Of a stretch of 6,796 nucleotides of DNA, positions 1-5,454 are shown one piece after another. A program made the position numbers and the translations under genes. The stretch's first letter is position 1. Every line of letters starts with the position of its first letter. Below the pieces are notes generated by a model. It was not told where the DNA came from and did not search any database. It was given only the letters and a program-made list of their open reading frames with translations. The stretch comes from an uncultured Gammaproteobacteria bacterium (lineage in GTDB: Bacteria; Pseudomonadota; Gammaproteobacteria; SZUA-140): positions 1 through 6,796 of the forward strand of contig CALZIG010000009.1 of NCBI GenBank assembly GCA_945787585.1, written 5' to 3'.

Positions 1-327
1 GGGGCCTTTGCATGGGCGGCAGATCAAGACAGAGTTCAGGCACAGGATCAGGTGCAAGTCTACGGCAGCCAGCTGATGACAGAACAGGAGCGTAACGAAT
101 ATCGCAATAAAATTCGTGCTGCAAAAACGAGTCAAGAAAGAGAGCGTATTCGTCAAGAGCATCATCAGGCAATGACCCAGCGGGCAAAAAAACAGGGTGT
201 TACACTGCCGGACGAGCCACCAGCGATGGGTTCTCATCGTGGGATGAGGGATGGGCAAGGTATGGGCTCTGGAGGTGGAATGGGGTCGAGAGATGGGATG
301 GGCGCAGGCGGTGGTCGCGGCCGTTAA
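1..327 (+). CDS. Small exported protein with Gly/Met-rich repeat tail (5' end missing)
   Basis: The frame is open to the left edge, so the true start lies outside the window; 108 residues are visible. The first residues (GAFAWAA, then DQDR) look like the end of a signal peptide with cleavage near A6 or A7, so the product is probably periplasmic. Residues 21-70 are a charged, probably helical segment (YGSQLMTEQERNEYR, then a stretch ending GVTLP), a pattern I have seen in unnamed small exported proteins of gammaproteobacteria. Residues 81-104 are four imperfect hexapeptides (GMRDGQ, GMGSGG, GMGSRD, GMGAGG) followed by GRGR. Function is unknown; the methionines and two adjacent histidines (H54, H55) would allow metal binding, but that is inference. 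The in-frame GTG at 52 is not a credible start because it would remove the signal peptide end. The next gene begins 58 bases downstream on the same strand, with no obvious promoter between, so the two may be co-transcribed. Confidence 0.75.
   Translation, partial: GAFAWAADQDRVQAQDQVQVYGSQLMTEQERNEYRNKIRAAKTSQERERIRQEHHQAMTQRAKKQGVTLPDEPPAMGSHRGMRDGQGMGSGGGMGSRDGMGAGGGRGR
241..312 (+). repeat. Four-copy imperfect 18-bp tandem repeat in coding sequence
   Basis: Four in-frame 18-base units, each opening with a GG(G/T/A)-ATG core, encode the hexapeptide series G-M-x-x-x-x at the C-terminus of the first exported protein. The units differ at several third positions (GGGATG, GGTATG, GGAATG, GGGATG). 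The repeat is therefore old or selected at protein level rather than a fresh slippage product. Confidence 0.7.
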
Positions 328-385
328 TTATTAAAAGACTTATTCGCTTGCACTTCTTGAGCGTATTAAAATTGGAGGTAATAAA

Positions 386-772
386 ATGATTAAATTAATG
401 AAAGTATTACTATTAGCTACTTTACCTGTTTTTTTTGGAGCAAGTGCGTTAGCAGATAGTCCAACCAAGCTTGATGTGGCTGACAGTCACTCTGTGGCGA
501 ACAAGGGGAAAATTAATTTGTATCGCGTGCAAATTCAAGGGCTGGAGTTTGGAAAAGATCAAGAGGCGCTTGATGCTGAAGTATTAGTTACGCTTGATAC
601 TCAGCCTGGGATGGTTTTTGGTTTGAGATTGCACCCTGATTCTCCGCCGATTAATAAAGTGATGGCCGATACTTTACGTGATGCGTATTTAAATCAGACG
701 CCAGTGACACTACAGCATCAAGTCGCACCTGGTAATAAGCATGCCAAAATCCATGTTATTCAACTTAATTAA
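386..772 (+). CDS. Exported protein of unknown function, 128 aa
   Basis: A strong Shine-Dalgarno GGAGGT (374-379) lies six bases before the ATG and supports this start. Residues 1-23 form a typical Sec signal peptide: lysines at 3 and 6, a hydrophobic core, and an ALA cleavage site before D24. The mature protein is about 105 residues, without cysteines or further membrane segments, so a soluble periplasmic protein is likely. I do not recognise the family. The mature part reads like a small beta-rich fold with a central stretch around EVLVTLDTQPGMVFGLRLHP (residues 66-85). It sits directly downstream of another small exported protein and may share its transcript. The coding region is more AT-rich than the rest of the window and has a run of eight T (429-436) inside the signal peptide region. 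An intrinsic terminator lies about 105 bases beyond the stop. Confidence 0.8.
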   Translation: MIKLMKVLLLATLPVFFGASALADSPTKLDVADSHSVANKGKINLYRVQIQGLEFGKDQEALDAEVLVTLDTQPGMVFGLRLHPDSPPINKVMADTLRDAYLNQTPVTLQHQVAPGNKHAKIHVIQLN

Positions 773-841
773 GTAGTGGGTTTTTTAGGAAGTAGGGCGT
801 ATCAATATGATTCAAGCGTTGATGCTGTCCTTATAACATTG

Positions 842-861
842 TTTGGTAAGCGTTTACCGAA
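842..861 (+). other. 8-bp RNA hairpin with GCGT tetraloop
   Basis: TTTGGTAA (842-849) pairs with TTACCGAA (854-861) over eight pairs, one of them G-U, enclosing the loop GCGT. It has no T-tract of its own and precedes the terminator hairpin by 16 bases. The two could be the 3' structure of the upstream transcript or of a small RNA. Confidence 0.5.
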
Positions 862-877
862 ATAGCGTGAAACGAAC

Positions 878-912
878 TCCCTGCTTTGTGAAATCAGAGT
901 GGGGATTTTTTT
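878..912 (+). terminator. Intrinsic (rho-independent) terminator
   Basis: TCCCTGCTTTG (878-888) pairs with CAGAGTGGGGA (895-905) in an uninterrupted 11-bp stem that includes three G-U pairs. The loop is six bases (TGAAAT). Seven T follow immediately (906-912). This is the expected end of the transcript carrying the two exported-protein genes and separates it from the ATPase promoter. Confidence 0.8.
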
Positions 913-1022
913 GAAATGATTATGGAAAAAGAGGAGCATTCCGAATAACTTACTTAAGGTTTTTTGTAAACTCACAGCGCTTATTGTTCGCGTTCTATTC
1001 GGGGCAGGAAAATACTTGGCGG
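913..1022. other. Non-coding spacer without recognised gene
   Basis: AT-rich spacer between the terminator and the ATPase promoter. It contains only a 10-codon ATG frame (916-948), which is not credible as a gene, and a 7-bp inverted repeat (CCGAATA at 941-947, TATTCGG at 996-1002). I see nothing else that can be supported. Confidence 0.5.
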
Positions 1023-1050
1023 TTGAATTACGCCAAATTACCTGTATTAT
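1023..1050 (+). promoter_or_regulatory. Sigma70-like promoter for the AAA+ ATPase gene
   Basis: TTGAAT (1023-1028) as -35 and TATTAT (1045-1050, five of six consensus bases) as -10 are separated by 16 bases. Transcription would start near 1057 and leave a leader of about 55 bases before the ATG at 1113. The promoter is overlaid by GCGTAA repeats, which suggests regulation by a DNA-binding protein. This is a pattern match only. Confidence 0.5.
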
Positions 1051-1087
1051 GCGTAACTATGCAGCTGTGGCGTAATCATGCGTAATT
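1026..1087. repeat. Cluster of four GCGTAA elements, operator-like
   Basis: GCGTAA occurs directly at 1051-1056, 1070-1075 and 1080-1085, and inverted (TTACGC) at 1028-1033. Longer matches are AATTACGC (1026-1033) against GCGTAATT (1080-1087), ATTACGCC (1027-1034) against GGCGTAAT (1069-1076), and the direct pair ATGCGTAA (1049-1056 and 1078-1085). The first copy lies between -35 and -10, the second touches the -10, and the last two are in the presumed leader. This placement fits a repressor operator or a set of iteron-like binding sites; which protein binds is unknown. Confidence 0.55.
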
Positions 1088-1102
1088 ATTAAATCTTTGC
1101 TT

Positions 1103-1106
1103 GAGG
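1103..1106 (+). promoter_or_regulatory. Shine-Dalgarno that fixes the ATPase start at 1113
   Basis: GAGG lies six bases before the ATG at 1113. An in-frame TTG at 1101 would place this element inside the coding sequence, so the ATG is preferred. Confidence 0.7.
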
Positions 1107-1112
1107 TGTTTT

Positions 1113-2213
1113 ATGGAAGGGTGGCACTACCCCCGCGCTGATCTGGCTGAACATTATCTGAGCCTGCTGGCGCTTGGCATCTCGTCAAATTTTGCGATTA
1201 TCGCACCACGGCGTAAAGGCAAGACACTGTTCGTGCTTCAGGATCTGGCACCGCAGGCGCAGAAGAAAAAATACATCCCCGTCTACGCAAGCCTGTGGCA
1301 AAACATCAACGCGCCCCATGAGGGGCTGATCACCGCGCTTGAAGAGGCGATCACCGCGCTGGATAAAAAGGCTGTCTTCAGCCGTCTGTTGAAGACCAAG
1401 ATTAAGAAAGCCACGGTCAGCAATGAACTCCTCGGGAAAATGGAAGTGGAGTTTGCCGACAACCCCGGCACCCCCAGCAGCAGTGATCTGGCGTATCTGG
1501 AAAAGCTACTGAGCAGTCTGGAGAAGAAGGCGGCGAAAAAGACGATCCTGCTATTGATTGATGAGGTGCAGCACCTTTCCACATCGAAACACTTTGATAC
1601 GCTCACCCATGCGTTGAGAACGATGCTGGATAAACGTCAGGGGCGGGTGAAGGGGATATTCACCGGTTCATCGCGCCACTATATGAACCTGTTGTTTAAT
1701 GAGCCGCGCTCACCTTTTTACCACTTTGTTGAATCGGTGCCATTTCCAGATCTGGATAAATCGTTCATTGATTTTTTGAAGGATAAGCTAGCGCGCGATC
1801 ATCAGATAACGGCGAGCCACCAGTCACTCAATCGCGCGTTTCTGAACTTCGATAAATCCCCTTACTGGATGATGAAATTGATCGCCCATATGGCCACGTT
1901 TAAGACGACGGTCGATGCGGCGCAGCAGTATGTACTCCAGTTGATGGAGGCCGCGGAGGGTTTTGAAGGAATTGCAATGAAGATGAAGCCGGTCGACCGA
2001 GTTATTTTTCTGGCATTAAGTGAAGGGGTCAATCCGTTTTCAAAGGAGCTGATGGAAAAGGTCGATCGGGAAACGGATGTGAAGGGCGTTCAATCTAATA
2101 TTCAACGCGCGATCCAGCGATTGTCAGATGCAAACTTGATCAGTCAAATCCATAAAGGGGTTTATAACATCGAAAAACCGGGCATGAGGCGTTACCTGGA
2201 GCGGATTAAATGA
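1113..2213 (+). CDS. Stand-alone AAA+ ATPase, archaeal-ATPase/STAND-like, 366 aa
   Basis: A P-loop NTPase with a complete core. Walker A is APRRKGKT (residues 31-38), with alanine where the first glycine is usual. Walker B is ILLLIDE (145-151), followed by a sensor-1-like GSSR (185-188). The C-terminal part (about 291-361) looks like a winged-helix DNA-binding domain and ends YNIEKPGMRRYLERI, close to the Y-x-x-x-D/K-P end known from archaeal-type ATPases (COG1672-like). Between the Walker motifs lies a lysine-rich, probably helical insertion (about 85-142). No membrane segment or fused effector domain is visible. It has its own candidate promoter with GCGTAA repeats, no operon partner, and ends convergently 37 bases before greB. 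Roles known for relatives include plasmid or virus functions, signalling and defence; none can be assigned here. The ATP-binding call is firm and the family placement is moderate. Confidence 0.8.
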   Translation: MEGWHYPRADLAEHYLSLLALGISSNFAIIAPRRKGKTLFVLQDLAPQAQKKKYIPVYASLWQNINAPHEGLITALEEAITALDKKAVFSRLLKTKIKKATVSNELLGKMEVEFADNPGTPSSSDLAYLEKLLSSLEKKAAKKTILLLIDEVQHLSTSKHFDTLTHALRTMLDKRQGRVKGIFTGSSRHYMNLLFNEPRSPFYHFVESVPFPDLDKSFIDFLKDKLARDHQITASHQSLNRAFLNFDKSPYWMMKLIAHMATFKTTVDAAQQYVLQLMEAAEGFEGIAMKMKPVDRVIFLALSEGVNPFSKELMEKVDRETDVKGVQSNIQRAIQRLSDANLISQIHKGVYNIEKPGMRRYLERIK

Positions 2214-2250
2214 GTCATCGAAAAGCGAAAGTGATCTCGTTTGATCGTGA

Positions 2251-2757
2251 CTATTCCTGTTCATCTGCATAACGTATACGGCACACCAGTAAGCACTGTT
2301 TGCCGGCGGGGGTGGCGACCCGCACTTCGTCATCAATGGTCTTTTTTAACAGCGCCCTTGCCATCGGTGAGTCGATGCTGATAAAGCCGCGTTGGGCATC
2401 GGTCTCGTCGGCACCGACGATACGATAGGTTACTTCTGTCCCGTCATCATCTTCAAGGGTGACCCATGCACCGAAAAAGATATGGGTTTGGTCGGCGGGC
2501 TTGTCGTGCACAATCTTGAAATCCGGCAGCCGCTTCTGTAGATAACGAATGCGGCGGTCGACCTCGCGTAGCTCTTTTTTGCGATAGATGTATTCCGCAT
2601 TTTCGGAGCGATCCCCCTCCGCGGCCGCGGTCGAGAGTGCCTCGACCACATGGTGCCTGCGTTTCCATAGCGCCTTTAGTTCATCATCCAGTGCGGCGTA
2701 GCCTTCGGGTGTGATGTAAAGTGATGATGGTGGTTGTGGCGGACGATAGCGTGACAT
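2251..2757 (-). CDS. greB: Transcription elongation factor GreB
   Basis: GreB enters the secondary channel of backtracked RNA polymerase and stimulates cleavage of the extruded RNA 3' end, so that elongation can resume. At 168 residues it is close to the usual length of about 158. The N-terminal coiled coil (about 15-80) carries the tip motif [10 protein letters not shown] (47-56), with the acidic residues D49 and E52 that coordinate the catalytic magnesium. The C-terminal FKBP-like domain shows FFGAWV (94-99) and the very typical [14 protein letters not shown] (126-139). The block [16 protein letters not shown] and the FFGAWV context favour GreB over GreA. It is the last gene of the serB group: its ATG lies 10 bases after the stop of the 37-residue membrane protein gene, with a weak AGGG ribosome site overlapping that stop. 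It converges on the ATPase gene, and no clear intrinsic terminator lies in the 37-base gap. Confidence 0.95.
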   Translation of the reverse strand: MSRYRPPQPPSSLYITPEGYAALDDELKALWKRRHHVVEALSTAAAEGDRSENAEYIYRKKELREVDRRIRYLQKRLPDFKIVHDKPADQTHIFFGAWVTLEDDDGTEVTYRIVGADETDAQRGFISIDSPMARALLKKTIDDEVRVATPAGKQCLLVCRIRYADEQE

Positions 2758-2767
2758 CGGTTAAGCC

Positions 2768-2881
2768 CTAATCTTTTCGCATCCGGTTTGTTTTCTCTTT
2801 TTTGATATTGCGTATCACCCAGAAGATAACCCCTGCCACTACTGCGACAAGGCCGAGTTCAATCAAGAGCAGGTATTCCAT
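2768..2881 (-). CDS. Small single-pass membrane protein, 37 aa, between serB and greB
   Basis: A short open frame runs from ATG (2881-2879) to TAG. It starts MEYLLLIELGLVAVV. Residues about 3-23 form one hydrophobic helix ending in FWVI, followed by a strongly basic tail (RNIKKEK, then TNRMRKD). By the positive-inside rule the C-terminus should face the cytoplasm. It fits exactly between serB (9 bases after its stop) and greB (10 bases before its ATG), so all three are probably co-transcribed and translationally coupled; its own ribosome site is weak. I recall similar short unnamed proteins beginning M-x-x-LLLIELGLV in other gammaproteobacteria, but cannot confirm it here. Function unknown. 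The coding call rests on the membrane-helix composition and the fit in the operon. Confidence 0.7.
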   Translation of the reverse strand: MEYLLLIELGLVAVVAGVIFWVIRNIKKEKTNRMRKD

Positions 2882-2890
2882 CTCGATCTG

Positions 2891-3730
2891 CTATTCACAA
2901 TCGAGCAGGCCGAGCACGCCCTCAAGTCCGCAGTAGTTAAACGCAACATCGGCGGCTGCCTGTACAGCGGGTTTGGCATGATAGGCAATGCTAAGCCCAG
3001 CAGGTGACATCATCTTCAGGTCGTTGGCACCGTCACCCATCGCAATGGTCTGGCTGAGTTCGATGTTGAGCTCTGCGCAGAGCTGGCGTAGAAAGGCCTC
3101 TTTTGCCTCCGCGCCGACGATACTGCCGACGACTTTGCCGCTCAGTTTGCCATTGCTTTCATCAAGCACATTGGCGTGGGTGTAGTCGAGTTGGCAGCGT
3201 GCTTTAAGGCGCTCGGTAAAAAAGGTGAAGCCGCCGGAGACAAGCGCGATTTTGATTCCTTTCGTTTTAAGCGCGGCGAGCATCTGTTCGGCACCGGGAT
3301 TCAGTGTCAGCCGTTCATCGTAAACTTTCTGTAGTGCGGCGGTGTCGAGTCCATCTAGCAGGCTGACACGTTTTTTCAATGAGGTTTCAAAATCAATTTC
3401 GCCGCGCATCGCGGCTTCGGTGATCTCGGCGACCTGTGGTTTGAGGTTGGCGAAGTCGGCGATCTCATCGATGCATTCGATGCCGATAAAGGTGGAGTCC
3501 ATATCGGTGATCAGCAGTTTCACCCGAGCCGGATCAAATCCTGTGGGTAACAGGTTGATGTCGAAGTCGGCCATGGCGCGAAATCCTGCGAGCTGCTTTG
3601 CGCTGACATTGTTGGAACCACTGATTTTGTAGTGGTGGGCGCAGTGCTTAAGCGAGCCGCCGGTGCGCTGGACGATCGAGCTGGCCTTGTCTCGATTGAG
3701 TTGTGAACCTTGCAGGATGATGGTGGGCAT
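2891..3730 (-). CDS. serB: Phosphoserine phosphatase SerB
   Basis: Catalyses the last step of serine synthesis, hydrolysing O-phosphoserine to serine in the cytoplasm (HAD superfamily). Motif I is DMDSTFI (76-82), with nucleophile D76 and acid/base D78; E85 and R121 match the substrate-contact residues of the family. Motif II is VSGGF (164-168), the motif III lysine is K210, and the metal site is GDGANDLKM (232-240 region). The first 65 or so residues are a reduced ACT-like N-terminal region, so at 279 residues it is shorter than E. coli SerB (322) though the catalytic part is complete. The ATG at 3730 has only a weak A/G-rich ribosome site. hemW ends 62 bases upstream on the same strand and no convincing promoter is visible between them. 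Downstream it is tightly followed by the 37-residue membrane protein gene and greB. Confidence 0.96.
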   Translation of the reverse strand: MPTIILQGSQLNRDKASSIVQRTGGSLKHCAHHYKISGSNNVSAKQLAGFRAMADFDINLLPTGFDPARVKLLITDMDSTFIGIECIDEIADFANLKPQVAEITEAAMRGEIDFETSLKKRVSLLDGLDTAALQKVYDERLTLNPGAEQMLAALKTKGIKIALVSGGFTFFTERLKARCQLDYTHANVLDESNGKLSGKVVGSIVGAEAKEAFLRQLCAELNIELSQTIAMGDGANDLKMMSPAGLSIAYHAKPAVQAAADVAFNYCGLEGVLGLLDCE

Positions 3731-3792
3731 TGTTTTTTCTTTTTAAGTTGAAATAAAGTAATGCGCTACATGATACCCGATTTATAGGGGGA

Positions 3793-4956
3793 TTATTCGG
3801 CGGGTAAAAACTGCTCCAGTAATGTATTCAGAAAACGCCGTCCCTGTTCGGTAGGGCGAATCGACTGGATGCTGTACTCCAGCAGCCCCTGTGCTTCGGC
3901 GCGTTGCAGTGTGCCATCGATCGTACTGATCGGCAGGCCGGTGTGATCAAAAAATAGGCTGGTGGGGAAGCCTTCGGTGAGGCGCAGCGCATTCATCATA
4001 AATTCAAACGGCACTTCATTGCGTGTCAGCACCTGTCGGGTGGCGTAGCGCTGTTCAGTACTGGCCAGTAGCAGGTAGTCGTTGGGGTGTTTCACCACCG
4101 CAGTGCGGGTGATGTTCTGTTGTGCCGCATCGGTGATCTTGGCGTGCGCACCCGCACCGATGCCGAGGTAATCACCGTACTGCCAGTAATTGATGTTGTG
4201 GCGACACGCCTGATCGGGCTTTGCATAGGCTGAAACTTCGTAGTGTTCAAAGCCTGCGTCGCCGAGTTTTTCCTGACATTGTGATTGCATCGACCAGCTC
4301 ACGTCATCGTCCGGTGTGGTGGGCGGATGTTTATGAAACCAGGTGTTGGGTTCGATCGTCATCTGATAGTGCGACAGATGCGTCGGTTCCAGCGCAAGTG
4401 CATTCTCGATATCCTGCAACGCCTGCGGCAATGTCTGGTTGGGCAGGGCGAACATCAGGTCGAGGTTGAGCCGTTCAAAGCCGGCATTATGGGCATACTC
4501 GACCGCACGATACGCCTCACGGGCGCTGTGCACGCGCCCGATGCGTTGCAGCAGGTCGTCGTTAAGGCTCTGCAGGCCGATCGAGAGACGGTTGATGCCG
4601 GTGCTGCGGAACTCGGCAAACTTTGCCTGTTCGATCGCGCCGGGGTTTGCTTCCATCGTGATCTCGACCCCCGGTGCCAATGGTAAGCGGGCGCGTACTT
4701 CGGAGAGCAGGCGGTCCATCCCTTCGGCCGAGAAGAGGCTGGGGGTGCCGCCACCGATAAAGATGGTGTCGACGGTGCGGCCCCACACACTCGGCAGGCA
4801 CTGGTCGAGATCGTGAATCAGGGCGGTGATGTATTCACGTTCGGGGATCGTCTGTTTCGCCTCGTGTGAGTTGAAATCACAGTAGGGGCATTTTCGAACG
4901 CACCACGGGATATGAATATAGAGTGCCAGTGGCGGGAGGGCGCTGAAGTTAAAAAT
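3793..4956 (-). CDS. hemW: Haem chaperone HemW (radical SAM), apparent ATT start
   Basis: HemW, often annotated as an oxygen-independent coproporphyrinogen III oxidase, is a radical-SAM family protein known to bind haem and deliver it to respiratory enzymes. With ATT (4956-4954) as codon 1 the protein is 387 residues, the family's usual length. It opens with FNFSALPPLALYIHIPWC. The cluster motif CxxxCxxC is C19-C23-C26 in PWCVRKCPYCDF, the SAM-site motif is GGGTPS (68-73), and EANPG is at 102-106. HNINYW (253-258) matches the HNxxYW signature of HemW rather than HemN, followed by GIGAGAH (265-271) and a HemN_C-type C-terminal domain. An in-frame TAG at 4965-4963 blocks any start further upstream. 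The first standard start codon downstream of ATT, apart from CTG at codon 10, is a GTG at codon 57, which would lose the iron-sulphur site. AAGG (4969-4966), nine bases before, supports ATT. The gene follows a GC-rich hairpin and precedes serB. Confidence 0.93.
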   Translation of the reverse strand: MFNFSALPPLALYIHIPWCVRKCPYCDFNSHEAKQTIPEREYITALIHDLDQCLPSVWGRTVDTIFIGGGTPSLFSAEGMDRLLSEVRARLPLAPGVEITMEANPGAIEQAKFAEFRSTGINRLSIGLQSLNDDLLQRIGRVHSAREAYRAVEYAHNAGFERLNLDLMFALPNQTLPQALQDIENALALEPTHLSHYQMTIEPNTWFHKHPPTTPDDDVSWSMQSQCQEKLGDAGFEHYEVSAYAKPDQACRHNINYWQYGDYLGIGAGAHAKITDAAQQNITRTAVVKHPNDYLLLASTEQRYATRQVLTRNEVPFEFMMNALRLTEGFPTSLFFDHTGLPISTIDGTLQRAEAQGLLEYSIQSIRPTEQGRRFLNTLLEQFLPAE

Positions 4957-4965
4957 GGTGGACTA

Positions 4966-4969
4966 CCTT
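4966..4969 (-). promoter_or_regulatory. Shine-Dalgarno supporting the ATT start of hemW
   Basis: On the minus strand AAGG (4969-4966), extended as AAGGT, lies nine bases before the ATT at 4956. It overlaps the in-frame TAG (4965-4963) that closes the frame upstream. It is the only ribosome-site candidate that allows the full iron-sulphur motif to be translated. Confidence 0.5.
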
Positions 4970-4986
4970 GTTGAAATTGAATCGAG

Positions 4987-5041
4987 CCACCCCGCCTCGC
5001 CCCGTGATTGCAGTGGCAGTGGCAGCGGGGCGGGGCGGTGG
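4987..5041 (-). other. Very stable GC-rich hairpin in the hemW leader
   Basis: Bases 4992-5004 pair with 5026-5038 in a 13-bp stem, almost all G-C with one G-T. After a two-base bulge (4990-4991) three more pairs follow (4987-4989 with 5039-5041). The 21-base loop contains CAGTGGCAGTGGCAG (5011-5025), a hexamer repeated two and a half times. Neither strand has a T-run after the stem, so it is not a standard intrinsic terminator. It lies between the stop of the 96-residue exported protein and the hemW ribosome site, about 18 bases before the latter, where it could protect, attenuate or process the mRNA. Confidence 0.65.
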
Positions 5042-5050
5042 GCAGATTGA

Positions 5051-5341
5051 TTATTCGATGTTGGTGGCAACCAGTTCACCGTTGTCACCATCGCGATAAC
5101 GCACTATGACCTGACCGGATGCACTGTTGACGGCCAGTAGCAGTTTGTTGTCGAGTGAAAAGGTGATCGGCTTCTGCGTCTCCACATCCATGATGGTGAG
5201 GGTCTTGTGTTCGCGGTCGATTTCGGTGATCTGGCCGACGTGGGTTTTGGGGCCCATCGCACTGCACGCGAGCGTGATTGAGCTGGTTAAGAGCGCTGCG
5301 AGCGCGAAGCCCACGAGTGTGGTGATTTTTCTGGTAGCCAT
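5051..5341 (-). CDS. Exported protein of unknown function, 96 aa
   Basis: A strong AAGGAG (5354-5349) lies seven bases before the ATG and fixes the start. Residues 1-25 are a signal peptide (TRK at 3-5, then a hydrophobic core). Cleavage could occur before C26 (LAC-SAMG); the TLAC context is a poor lipobox, so a lipoprotein is possible but not clear. The mature part, about 70 residues, contains VGQITEIDREHKTLTIMD (35-52), PITFSLD (58-64) and GQVIVRYR (76-83). These alternating beta strands suggest a small OB-like or barrel fold such as those seen in unnamed periplasmic proteins of gammaproteobacteria. No catalytic motif is visible. It sits between rdgB (113-base gap) and hemW (94 bases to the ATT). 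A possible -10 (TATAGA, minus strand, 5396-5391) lies about 50 bases upstream without a convincing -35. Function not recognised. Confidence 0.8.
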   Translation of the reverse strand: MATRKITTLVGFALAALLTSSITLACSAMGPKTHVGQITEIDREHKTLTIMDVETQKPITFSLDNKLLLAVNSASGQVIVRYRDGDNGELVATNIE

Positions 5342-5454
5342 GATCTGTCTCCTTAAGTTGGATCGGTGCCGGTCGTGTTTCGACTATCTATCTATAGTGG
5401 TGTGCTTTGGCTCGAAATAAAACCCCTGAGTAATGGATTTATTGCGCGCATCTA

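Noticed and set aside
52..327. GTG at 52 as the start of the first gene
   Set aside because: The frame is open to the window edge and the upstream residues look like a signal peptide end, so the gene is simply cut by the window.
763..786. Palindrome ACTTAATTAAGT (763-774) followed by six T as a terminator
   Set aside because: It could form at most a four-pair A/T-rich stem and six bases separate it from the T-run; the real terminator is at 878-912.
916..948. Ten-codon ATG frame in the spacer
   Set aside because: Too short, no ribosome site, and no regulatory codon bias of a leader peptide.
941..1002. 7-bp inverted repeat CCGAATA/TATTCGG
   Set aside because: The arms are 48 bases apart and short enough to be chance; no duplication or mobile gene accompanies them.
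1101..1112. TTG at 1101 as the start of the ATPase
   Set aside because: It would put the GAGG ribosome site inside the gene; the ATG at 1113 is correctly spaced from it.
2214..2251. Bidirectional terminator between the ATPase gene and greB
   Set aside because: Only GTCA/TGAC and GATC symmetry is present, with no stable stem and no T-run on either strand.
3793..4788. GTG at 4788 as the start of hemW
   Set aside because: It would delete the CxxxCxxC iron-sulphur motif, which is intact and in frame just upstream.
4221..4816. Several plus-strand frames opposite hemW
   Set aside because: They are antisense to conserved radical-SAM coding sequence, with no ribosome sites or recognisable domains.
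3793..4956. HemN (true coproporphyrinogen III oxidase) instead of HemW
   Set aside because: The length of about 387, the short N-terminus and the HNxxYW motif fit HemW.
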